From Amycolatopsis jiangsuensis (GTDB lineage Bacteria > Actinomycetota > Actinomycetes > Mycobacteriales > Pseudonocardiaceae): a stretch of DNA of 64,000 bases. The notes under the pieces are model-generated. The model ran no database searches. It saw only the letters and a program-made list of their open reading frames with translations, and was not told the DNA's origin. This document shows positions 43,481 through 51,056 of the stretch, piece after piece. Made by a program: the position numbers and the translations under genes. Each line of letters starts with the position of its first letter. Within the stretch, counting starts at the first letter, position 1. The DNA lies in contig NZ_JACHMG010000001.1 of NCBI RefSeq assembly GCF_014204865.1, positions 62,001 through 126,000 on the forward strand, given 5' to 3'.

Positions 43481-43974
43481 GTGGCCGCGAGCCTGCCGAC
43501 GACCGGCCGGATCTTGTTCTCCGCAAACGGCCAGCTGTTTCCCGCTGTGCGCGGTCGACGTCGGTCGTTTGTGCGGGGTCCTCGGCGTGGGTCTTCTGCC
43601 ACAGTTTCGTATGGCCGGTCGGCCGTCGAGCCTGCCGTGCGGGCGGTGGGAGTTGGTGGTGTCGAGGCCGTTGCCGGAGTTTGATCCAAAACTGACTTAC
43701 GTGGTTGACCTCAGGCTCAGGCTCGAGCCCGTGCACGCGCGGCTGGATGTGGCACTGCTTGCCCTTCGCGCGGCCGACCAACGCACGGCCGAGCACTGCC
43801 TGCGCCATGAAACTGGGTTGAGATTTCGGCGTGCTCACTGGCGTCGCCAGGCTGTTTGTCACCCTCACCATTCGGCGATGACGCGTCTGGACTGTCTCGC
43901 TTGCGCCCCGATGTCGAACCCTGACGGAGCTGGTCGAGAGTGCCTTGGCATGCGGGACGCCATCGATGGGCGCG

Positions 43975-44472
43975 TCATTTTTCGTAGCCGAAGAATTTCA
44001 GGGCGGTGTCTTCGTCGAGGAGGTACTGGCCGCCCTCTCGCTTGAGATTGATCGTTCCCGCGTCGGTGGGATAGGGCCGGCATCGGCCCGGTTCCGGACA
44101 GGCTTGGCCTTGGACCGACAGGTGTGCTTCTGGTTCGTTGCTGTCGCTTTCGTAGGGGTCGCTGACGATGTAGCGCTCGACATTGGCTTGTGCGCCTGGG
44201 TGCCTGGTGAGCCAGGAACGTGCTTTGTCCTTGCCGCCGTCCTCGTTCGATACCCAGGCGAGCACGTCGTCGGGAGCTGGTTGTGGGTTGTCTTCGAGCA
44301 GGTCGAGGTATCCGCGCAGGGAGCTGTCGATGTTGGTCCGGTCCGCGTCGGCCGCGCCCGCGCATCCGGAGAGCAGCAGGCTGATGCCCACCGCGGCGGC
44401 GAGGTAGTGCGAAGATTTTCGCGCTGTGATCACACCGGTGCGACGTGGATGGCTGCTGGTCGGCTCGCTCAT
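43975..44472 (-). CDS. Small lipoprotein
   Basis: 165 residues. The N-terminus has a basic stretch, a hydrophobic core and the lipobox LLLSGC near residue 36, so it should be diacylglyceryl-modified and anchored outside the membrane. The mature part is polar: DSSLRGYLDLLEDNPQPAPDDVLAWVSNEDGG, two Cys in QACPEPGRC, and an EDTALKFFGYEK end. No family recognised. It lies downstream of an APC permease on the same strand with an 86-bp gap. Confidence 0.75.
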   Translation of the reverse strand: MSEPTSSHPRRTGVITARKSSHYLAAAVGISLLLSGCAGAADADRTNIDSSLRGYLDLLEDNPQPAPDDVLAWVSNEDGGKDKARSWLTRHPGAQANVERYIVSDPYESDSNEPEAHLSVQGQACPEPGRCRPYPTDAGTINLKREGGQYLLDEDTALKFFGYEK

Positions 44473-44558
44473 ATGATTCGATCGTTTCCGTAGTGGGTGG
44501 TCAGGACAGCTGCTTTTACCGGGTGCGGCGGCCAAGCGGTGATGTGTCGTAGTACCCG

Positions 44559-45839
44559 TCATGTCCCGTTGTCGTTCCTGGCCCGACGCAACCGGTGCGC
44601 GGCCGATGCGAGCACGGCGATCACCGGGGGGACGAGAAGATGCCATCCGGCGAATGGCACTGTGATGAGCAGCAATGCGGTTGCCACCAGGGCGAGGAGC
44701 CGTAGCCGGCCGGTGAACAGCCGGGCGGCGGCGATGGTGCCGAGTAGATAGGTGGCCAGGACGAGGACAGCGGGAATGAAGACGATGTCGTCGGTGCCCC
44801 AGCCGAACAGGGCCGCGCCGACGAGGCCCGCGCCACCGATGGCTCCCACGGCGAGAACCGAATACTGCAGTGCGCCATGGCGATTCCGGCGAACGAGCAA
44901 CTTCGGCGCCCAACCGTCTCGGGCCAGCGCGTAGCCGAGGCGGGAGACTGATGCGACGAAGGCGTTGGTTGTGCCGAGGCAGATGACGACGGCGGCGATG
45001 GCGACAACGCCGACAGCCGAGAAGCCGATGCCGCGCTCGATGATCACCCCGAGCGAAATCCGGTCGAGAGTGCGATTGCCGTAGGCACCTGTGCCCACGA
45101 CCGCGAAGGCGACTCCCAGATAGAGGACGGTGACGATCACGATCGTCAGCAAGGTCGCGCGGGGCAGAGTACGTCGGACGTCCCGGAATTCCGCGGACAG
45201 GTGCGCGATCGCTTCCCAGCCGGCGAAGGCGAAGAACAAGACGACGGTTGCCTGCCCGATCCCGGAGATGCCGTGCGGGGCGAACGGGGTGAAATGCTCG
45301 AAGTCGATCTGAGGGAGTGCGACGAGGATGACGGCGAGCAATATCGCGGTGACTCCGATCGCGAGCGCGACCTGCACGCGAGCGCCGACCTTGAAGCCCG
45401 CAAGATTCGCGGCCACGGCGATCGCGAGCACGATTGCGGCGAGCACCGGCGCCCAGCGCGGCTCCAATCCGATCGCGCTGGTGACGTAGTAGCCGGCGGT
45501 GAGCGGAACGATGGTTTGCCCGACCGAGCCGGCGATGAAGTACCACCAGCCGACGATCCCGCCCGCGGTCGGCCCGAATGCCTTTTCCCCGAAGGTGGCG
45601 ACCCCACCTGCGTCCGGGAACCGTGATGCCAACGCGGCGAACGTGAACGCCAGCGGGAGGCCCAGTAACGCACTGAACGCCCACGCGACAAGAGCCGAAG
45701 GACCCGCGAGGGAGGAAGACTGACCGGGAAAGACGAGCACACCGGCGCCGAGTATCGCGCAAACGTAGAGTGCAACGCCCTGGGTGAGTCCGATCCCCGG
45801 CCGGACGTGGGTGGTCGATGGAGTGGATTCAGTGGTCAC
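44559..45839 (-). CDS. APC-superfamily amino acid permease
   Basis: 426 residues from GTG 45839 with about 11-12 transmembrane segments. The first helix has GVALYVCAILGAGVLVFPG, the typical unwound GAG motif of APC transporters, and helix 6 has VLFFAFAGWEAIAHLSAEFRDVRRTLPRA. It probably imports or exchanges an amino acid or amine. It is divergent from a GlxA-like regulator starting 53 bp away, which likely controls it. Confidence 0.88.
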   Translation of the reverse strand: MTTESTPSTTHVRPGIGLTQGVALYVCAILGAGVLVFPGQSSSLAGPSALVAWAFSALLGLPLAFTFAALASRFPDAGGVATFGEKAFGPTAGGIVGWWYFIAGSVGQTIVPLTAGYYVTSAIGLEPRWAPVLAAIVLAIAVAANLAGFKVGARVQVALAIGVTAILLAVILVALPQIDFEHFTPFAPHGISGIGQATVVLFFAFAGWEAIAHLSAEFRDVRRTLPRATLLTIVIVTVLYLGVAFAVVGTGAYGNRTLDRISLGVIIERGIGFSAVGVVAIAAVVICLGTTNAFVASVSRLGYALARDGWAPKLLVRRNRHGALQYSVLAVGAIGGAGLVGAALFGWGTDDIVFIPAVLVLATYLLGTIAAARLFTGRLRLLALVATALLLITVPFAGWHLLVPPVIAVLASAAHRLRRARNDNGT

Positions 45840-45892
45840 CGTCCAAGTTTGCGGTGCCCCTGCGACCAAGCGCGAGTGTCATACTTGTCATC

Positions 45893-46873
45893 ATGCGCAA
45901 GAAAACCGACATGCATCGGGTCGCTGTCGCGGTCATGCCCGGTGCACCGCTGTTCGAGGTCGCGGTCCCGTGCGAAGTGTTCGGCATCTCCCGCCCCGAG
46001 CTGGCGGATCCGTGGTATGAGTTCCAGCTGTGTGCCACCGAACCCGGTGCGGAGGTCAGCGGCGGCTTCACCGCCACCACCCCGCATGGACTCGACGACC
46101 TGGCCGCGGCGGATACTGTGGTCGTACCTGCTTGCGCGAACGTCTGCGTGCAGCAGCCCGCCGACCTGGTTGCCGCTGTCGCCGAAGCACACCAGCGAGG
46201 AGCGCGGATCGCGGCGATCTGCACCGGAGCGTTCGTGCTCGCCCAAGCAGGCCTGCTCGACGGACGCCGCGCCACCACGCACTGGATGCACGCAGCGGAA
46301 CTGCGCCACCGCTTTCCCCGCGTTGATCTCGACGAGACCGTGATCTACGCGCACGACGGGCGCATCCACACCTCCGCCGGCACCGCCGCCGGGATCGATC
46401 TGTGCATCGAACTCGTCCGTCAGGACCACGGCACCAGCGTCGCCAACGCCCTCGCCCGCCGCATGGTCACGCCACCCCACCGCGATTCGGACCAGGCACA
46501 ATACATCCGCACCCCGCTGCCGGCCACGAACGGCACGCAGCTGGCCGAGGTCACCGGCTGGGCGATGGCTCGCCTCGATCAGCCGATCCGGCTGCGTGAC
46601 CTCGCCGCACAGGCCAGCCTGAGCGAACGTCAGCTCACCCGTCGTTTCCTCGAGATCCACGGCCGCACCCCCGGCGACTGGCTCACCCGGCAGCGGCTCC
46701 GCCGTGCCCAGGAACTGCTCGAGCAAACCGACCTCACCGTCGACCTCGTCGCGAATCACAGCGGATTCGGCACCGCCGCCGGCCTCCGCGCAGCCTTCGC
46801 GAAACATCTCCACATCGCCCCCAGCGATTACCGTAGAACTTGGGGTGGCGGGGCGGACTACGCGGCCAGTTGA
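45893..46873 (+). CDS. GlxA-family AraC-type regulator
   Basis: 326 residues. It has an N-terminal DJ-1/PfpI-like domain (HRVAVAVMPGAPLFEVAVPCEVFG, nucleophile-elbow AICTGAFVLAQAGLLDGRRATTHW), then two AraC HTHs (LRDLAAQASLSERQLTRRFLEIHG and DLVANHSGFGTAAGLRAAF). Such regulators often sense amino acids or amines. The Cys of the elbow is retained. It is divergent from an APC permease. The MFS remnant lies just behind its stop. Confidence 0.9.
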   Translation: MRKKTDMHRVAVAVMPGAPLFEVAVPCEVFGISRPELADPWYEFQLCATEPGAEVSGGFTATTPHGLDDLAAADTVVVPACANVCVQQPADLVAAVAEAHQRGARIAAICTGAFVLAQAGLLDGRRATTHWMHAAELRHRFPRVDLDETVIYAHDGRIHTSAGTAAGIDLCIELVRQDHGTSVANALARRMVTPPHRDSDQAQYIRTPLPATNGTQLAEVTGWAMARLDQPIRLRDLAAQASLSERQLTRRFLEIHGRTPGDWLTRQRLRRAQELLEQTDLTVDLVANHSGFGTAAGLRAAFAKHLHIAPSDYRRTWGGGADYAAS

Positions 46874-47075
46874 CTGCGGCCGGTTTCGCTGGTGAGTGCG
46901 GTCGCGATGAAACTGACGGCCGCGGCCGCGCTCGTCCCGGGCCCGGTGCGTCCGACCAGTCACACGGCGAAAATCGGGGCGGTGCCCCCGGACAGCGCTG
47001 ACGCGATGGCGAACGCGAGTCGGGAGCAGCTCCAGCATGATCGGGAGCTGGACAGCCTGGTACAGCCCGAACCGC
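46868..47075 (-). pseudogene. MFS (MHS-like) transporter, C-terminal remnant
   Basis: Minus-strand reading gives PIMLELLPTRVR, the loop motif of metabolite:H+ symporters, then after a frameshift LAFAIASALSGGTAPIFAV, a TGA in place of the usual Trp, and LVGRTGPGTSAAAVSFIA. Only the last two or three helices are left, with one stop and one indel. Confidence 0.5.
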
Positions 47076-47405
47076 TACGTGCAGCAAACGAAGCCTCTGG
47101 GAGGCCGACTCCCGTTTCTTCGCTGCCCACTACGTCGACGGCGACATCTCCAGCACGACACAGATCGGCTCGACGCCGAACTGATCCCGGTGGGTATCGA
47201 TGAACTCGACTAGCGCGGTGGTTTCGGGTCGACTTCCCGGGCGAAATACGCCGACGCGGCCGCCAGTATCTCGTTCGACCGTCGCAGTTCACGATTCTCC
47301 CGCTCCAGGCCCGCGATCCGCTGAGGTGGTCTCATCAAGATCGGGCTGGCAGGCGGAGACTGCATCTGATCTGCGTGCTGGTGCGGGGATCTGGTGGAAG
47401 ACGGG

Positions 47406-47469
47406 CGTGGAGTCCTTGGTAGAAGAACTCTCGCCAAAGATGATCTTCACGCCAGCCAAGGACTCCACG
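47406..47469. repeat. 14-bp stem-loop before the IS5-like transposase
   Basis: CGTGGAGTCCTTGG (47406-47419) and CCAAGGACTCCACG (47456-47469) are perfect inverted arms with a 36-nt loop, ending 2 nt before the GTG of the transposase. It may sequester the transposase start in read-through transcripts, a known protection in IS elements. Confidence 0.6.
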
Positions 47470-47471
47470 TG

Positions 47472-48298
47472 ATCCCGTATCGTGCCATGCTCGACGTGCC
47501 CCGCGAACTCGCCCGGTACCTGGGCCGGTTGTTGCAGGCCGAACGCCGTGAGCGCGGTACCCGACGCCGCAGCAGGGCGCTGACCTGCTTTCACCAGGCG
47601 GTGTTTGGGTTGCGCTGATTCCGGGAGAACCGCGACATTCCCGCGTTGGCCCGCGATCACGGCATCTCCCGGGCCACCGGCTACCGTTACCTCGACGAGG
47701 TCATCACGGTGCTCGCCGCGCAGGCGCCGGACCTGCACGACGCCCTGCGACGCGCCAAGGACGACGGCGCGACCCACCTGATTCTGGACGGCAAGCTGTT
47801 CGCCACCGACCGGCTGGGCGAGAAGATCATCAGTGTCAAGGGCAAACAGATCGACGCCTGGTATTCCGGGAAATCCCGTGCGCAGGGCGGCCATGTCCAG
47901 GCGCTGTCGGCACCGGACGGCTTCCCGCTGTGGGTCTCCGAGGTCGAACCCGGCTCGACCCACGATCTGACCGCAGCCCGCGCACACGTCCTCGCTGCCG
48001 TGTACTGGGCGGCATCGCAGCTGGATCTGCCAACCCTGGCCGACGGCGGCTACGACGGAGCCGGGATCGGCGTGCACACCCGGTCAAACAACCCGCCGAA
48101 GGCCAGGTCCTCGACGTACACACCCGCACCTACAACGCCCTGCTCCGAGGACTGCGCTGCCTCGGCGAACGCGGCTTCGCCCTACTGACCGGCCGTTGGC
48201 ACGCACTGCGCCACATCACCACCAGCCCCCGCAAAATCGGCGACATCGTCAAAGCCGCACTCGTCCTCACCCACTTCGAACACGGCCGACTCCCATGA
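47472..48298 (+). pseudogene. IS5-like DDE transposase with stop and frameshift
   Basis: Reads VIPYRAMLDVPRELARYLGRLL, then a TGA at 47619-47621 where Trp is expected (LR-stop-FREN), continuing DHGISRATGYRYLDEV, THLILDGKLFATDRL (first Asp region), and ADGGYDGAG (second Asp region). Near 48085 the frame shifts to the end TYNALLRGLRCLGERGFALLTGRWHALRHI. The transposase is inactive. Confidence 0.82.
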
Positions 48299-48463
48299 AA
48301 GTCGATGAGATCACCTCGCTGAATATCACTTGACGACGTGCCGGCTCGTTTCCCGCCATCGATCCCGGATTGCCGCACTCAGACGATTATTTCCTCGGTG
48401 GTGCCATAGCCCCTCAGCCTTCCAGGTAGCAGAGCCTCCAACCGACCCGGGGCGATCCACTAA

Positions 48464-49319
48464 GAGCGTGTCTCATTTGGCGAGTTTCTTGTAACAGGTG
48501 ATGGTGAGGAAGGCGAGGTAGTGGCTGGGTTTGCGTTCGTAGCGGATGGTCAGGCGCCGGTAGCTGGTCAGCCAGGCGATGGACCGTTCGATCACCCACC
48601 GGTGTCTTCCGAGTTTCTCGGTGGATTCGATGCCCTTGCGGGCGATGCGCGGGATGATCCCGCGCCGGCGGAGCCAGTCGCGTAGGGCTGGGATGTCGTA
48701 GGCCTTGTCGGCGTGGAGCTTGGCCGGTTTCCGGCGGCGCGGTCCGCGGCGAGACCGGATCGGCGGCAGCGCGTTGACCAAGGGTCTGAGCGCGTGACTG
48801 TCGTGAGTGTTGGCCGCGGAGATCCCAACGGTTAACGGAAGTCCGGCCCGGTCGGACAGCACATGGATCTTCGAGCCGGGCTTGCCGCGATCGACCGGGC
48901 TCCGACCGGTCAGACCGCCCCCCTTTTGGCCCTGACGGATGCTCCGTCCAGGACCGCACGCGACCAGTCGATCATGCCCTTGCCGCCAAGTTTGTCCAGC
49001 ACCGCCCGGTGCACATCGCGCCACAGGCCGACCTTGGTCCACTCGGTGAACCGCCGATGCGCTGTCGGCACGGTGACCCCGAAGCTGGGCGGCAGATGTC
49101 GCCAGGCGCAGCCGCTGGTCAGCACGAACACGATCGCGGTGAACACCGCCCGGTCGCCCACTCGTGACATGCCGCCACCCTGCGGGCGCGTCTTTCCCGG
49201 CGGGATCAACGGTTCGACCAGCGCCCACAACTCGTCGGGCACCAGCCGTCGCGACAACTCGTCCATCACAGCTCATGATCATGCCCACACCTCAACCAAC
49301 AACCAAGTGAGACACGCTC
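48464..49319 (-). mobile_element. IS5-family (IS427-type) insertion sequence, apparently complete
   Basis: 856 bp. Left end GAGCGTGTCTCATTTGG and the inverted right end GAGCGTGTCTCACTTGG are near-perfect terminal repeats. TAA at 48461-48463 and 49320-49322 is a 3-bp target duplication of the TNA type, as known for this subgroup. It carries a two-frame transposase with a probable frameshift site. Confidence 0.9.
48473..49269 (-). CDS. IS5-family transposase made by -1 frameshift
   Basis: Frame one starts at ATG 49269 (DELSRRLVPDELWALVEPLIPP, then WRHLPPSFGVTVPTAHRRFTEW, the DUF4096 part, and the first Asp in AVLDGASVRAKRG) and ends at 48910. Frame two, -1, continues GLTGRSPVDRGKPGSKIHVLSD, LHADKAYD and the Glu in HRWVIERSIAWLTSYRRL to 48473. 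The switch falls in an A4G6 run at about 48919-48928, a good slippery site. Fused length is about 265 residues, normal for IS427 relatives. Confidence 0.88.
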
Positions 49320-49322
49320 TAA

Positions 49323-49685
49323 GCAGCGACACACTACTAGCTGGGTGCTCTGCGTGAGTGGTGTGGCCAGCGGTCAGCGAGGAGTCGTGATTTTATACCG
49401 CGACAAGGGTTTGGTTGCGGCGCTGTGCTCCGCGTCGGGGCGAGCGGCCAGCCTGATTCTTGCAGGGTGCTGATGGGTCGCGAGCACAGCGTTCGATGGC
49501 CCGTGTCGGGCCGTTCACGATGGGCTGCGGTTTGCTCACGCTCGGCGGACTGCCGCGCCGAGGGGAACGGTGAGCGTCGGCTCTGATCCCCGATTTGGGG
49601 GATCCAGTCAAACCCAAGGGATTATGGACGGAACACTCACCGCTGAGCTGCGTTTTCGCAGGTGAGCACACCGCTGAGTCCAGGA
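49323..49685. other. Gap with no supported gene
   Basis: 363 bp between the IS5-family element and the right att. No protein fragment, integrase end or RNA is recognised. Confidence 0.5.
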
Positions 49686-49731
49686 GGACTCATAATCCCT
49701 TGGCCGCGGGTTCGAGCCCCGCCCGGCCCAC
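49686..49731 (+). repeat. Right attachment repeat (partial tRNA-Met)
   Basis: Identical 46 bp to 30260-30305. The 5' half of the tRNA is absent here, so it is not a gene; it is the second att end of the island. Confidence 0.93.
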
Positions 49732-49803
49732 CGATTTCACATGCTTCTACCTGCGGTTTCGCCGGTTTCAAGATCATGTTTGCGGTTGCTAACGGCTGGT
49801 CTG

Positions 49804-49823
49804 GTCTCCGTTATGTCTCCGTT
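49804..49823 (+). repeat. Pair of 11-bp GTCTCCGTT repeats downstream of right att
   Basis: GTCTCCGTT at 49804 and 49815, 73 bp after the att core. A similar pair stands 74 bp after the left att. The DNA between core and repeats is also alike (CTTC-ACCTGCGG-TTC-CG). Confidence 0.5.
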
Positions 49824-49894
49824 CTTCCTGCTGTGCTCAAGCGGGTCCGCGACACAGCTTGACCTGGGTTTGCCTCGTTGGTCCTGCTAACTCG

Positions 49895-50038
49895 GTGTCC
49901 ACTACCCGGGGTGAACCTCAGTACTACTTCGACCCGGCGACCGGTGAATACGCCATGACTGGCACGAGGGGCATCATCACCTTCTACAAATCCACCGCGG
50001 AGTACTTTGAGCGGCAACCTGGAGTACTGATTCCATGA
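49895..50038 (+). pseudogene. Polymorphic-toxin-like C-terminal tail
   Basis: The open frame reads EPQYYFDPATGEYAMTGTRG, then IITFYKSTAEYFERQPGVLIP to TGA 50036-50038, with a good protein-like composition and only about 48 codons. A DPATGEY-type tail at the very end of a gene and an ATGA overlap with a CPCC-family gene recall secreted toxin and immunity pairs. The rest of the toxin is missing; the family is not certain. Confidence 0.45.
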
Positions 50039-50415
50039 GTCTCGAATATCCTTGTCCGTGCTGCGGCCACCTGGTCCACCACGAACCGCCCGGTTCCTCG
50101 GCCATCTGCGCGGTCTGTGGGTGGGAGGACGACCTGGTCCAGCTCAGGTGGCCGACGTTCGCCCCTGGCGCGAATCGGAACAGCCTGGTCGAAGCCCAAC
50201 TCGCGGTGACCGGTACGCCCGCTGCGAGCCGCTACCGGAGGGATCCGGAATGGCGACCGATCGACTTGCGGAAAGACGGTTTCGAACCTCCCGAAGCGGT
50301 CCATACGCCTTGGCCCGAGGACCGGACGAGCCTGTACTGGTGGAGGTCGGGTTACTGGAGAAAAGCATCCGGCGATGTGAACAACCGACTGCCTGGGGGA
50401 TCCACAAACGAATGA
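50035..50415 (+). CDS. CPCC-family cysteine-rich protein, possible immunity protein
   Basis: 126 residues. The N-terminal YPCPCCGHLV and the paired CAVCGWEDDLVQLRWPTFAPGANRNSL form the CPCC zinc-ribbon-like domain. Related proteins occur next to polymorphic toxins. Its start overlaps the toxin-like tail (ATGA) and its stop overlaps the start of the ALF-repeat gene (ATGA), so the three were one operon. The immunity role is inference. Confidence 0.75.
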   Translation: MSLEYPCPCCGHLVHHEPPGSSAICAVCGWEDDLVQLRWPTFAPGANRNSLVEAQLAVTGTPAASRYRRDPEWRPIDLRKDGFEPPEAVHTPWPEDRTSLYWWRSGYWRKASGDVNNRLPGGSTNE

Positions 50416-51056
50416 GAGTGTCTGGGATGAATGAGAAGAGACCTGGCTTGCTGAGACGGGTGGTGGTGACCGCTATCTCGGCGGCGGTGGTGAGTGGTCT
50501 GGTGTCGTCGCTGGCGTCGGCGGAGACTGTGCCGTCAGCGCCGCCGGTGGGGGCGTTGGCTGAGGCGCCTGCGGATCCGGCGGTTCCGGCGGCGACGGAG
50601 GTGCCGGAGGCGACGCCGGAGGAGAAGGTCGAGGCGATCCGGTCGTTGGGGTTGGACGTCGACAACAGCTGGTTCGTGCTGCGGGACCGCGACTTCGTGT
50701 TCAAGATTTTCGACACGGCCGATCCGGTGCGGTTCCCGTTGGTGAAAGAGGGTGCGCTGCAGGCGTACCGGGATGGGGATGCGGCGTCGACGGTGTTCAT
50801 CCGGTCCGGGGTGAGCGAGTTGGCGGGGCGGGATCGGGACAATTATGCGCGCGGGCAGCTGGAGCGGGATCAGGCGCGGAAGCTCAAGCAGAGCGCGGCG
50901 GCGCTGGTCGCGATGCCGGTGACCGATCAGCAGCTCGATCTCGGGTACCGGGATTTCATTTACGAACTGTGGCGTTTCGTCACCGGTTATCCGAAGGTCA
51001 AGGCTGCTGCGTTGGAGGCCTATGGGGCTGCTGAGTACTCCAGCCGTAGATCGTGA
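50412..51056 (+). pseudogene. ALF-repeat secreted protein, 5' part, IS-interrupted
   Basis: ATG 50412 overlaps the CPCC stop; ATG 50427 is an alternative. A Sec signal peptide (RRVVVTAISAAVVSGLVSSLASAETV) is followed by helical ALF-type repeats such as KEGALQAYRDGDAASTVFIRSG and YPKVKAAALEAYGAAE. The repeats stop abruptly at about 51040, where an IS701 element begins, and resume at 52440. In actinomycetes ALF repeats form the N-terminal part of secreted toxins. Confidence 0.7.

Larger units (their letters stand above)
47323..48317 (+). mobile_element. IS5-like insertion sequence, degraded
   Basis: About 995 bp. Left end GAGGTGGTCTCATC (47323-47336) and right end GATGAGATCACCTC (48304-48317) are inverted repeats with 13 of 14 matches. 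GCT flanks both sides (47320-47322 and 48318-48320) as a 3-bp target duplication. It sits in the IS3 orfA relic. Its transposase gene is broken. Confidence 0.75.
47210..48407 (-). mobile_element. IS3-family orfA relic split by another IS
   Basis: On the minus strand a start MAPPRK appears at 48407. After an internal loss the frame runs VRQSGIDGG-like and then KRAGTSSSDIQ up to 48318. It is interrupted by the 47323-48317 element and resumes as RIAGLERENRELRRSNEILAAAS to a stop at 47210. The two halves join in frame across the 3-bp target GCT. No orfB follows. It differs from the IS3 copy at 32 kb. Confidence 0.7.
30260..49731. mobile_element. Genomic island in tRNA-Met, 19.5 kb, no integrase
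   Basis: Bounded by the 46-bp direct repeats of the tRNA-Met 3' end. The contents are typical of an accretion site: many remnants, at least four IS copies or relics, a CRISPR relic, regulators and transporters, and lower coding density than on either side. No integrase, relaxase, FtsK-type transfer or replication gene is visible, so it is immobile by itself or is the leftover of a larger element. Similar sequence and a pair of 11-bp repeats follow both att copies about 74 bp downstream, which suggests that more than one related element inserted in tandem. Confidence 0.85.

Noticed and set aside
43481..43974. A transposase fragment between the TetR relic and the lipoprotein
   Set aside because: Several frames looked vaguely IS-like, but no conserved motif could be placed.
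49686..49731. A second tRNA-Met gene
   Set aside because: Only the 3' 46 bp are present. It is an attachment repeat.
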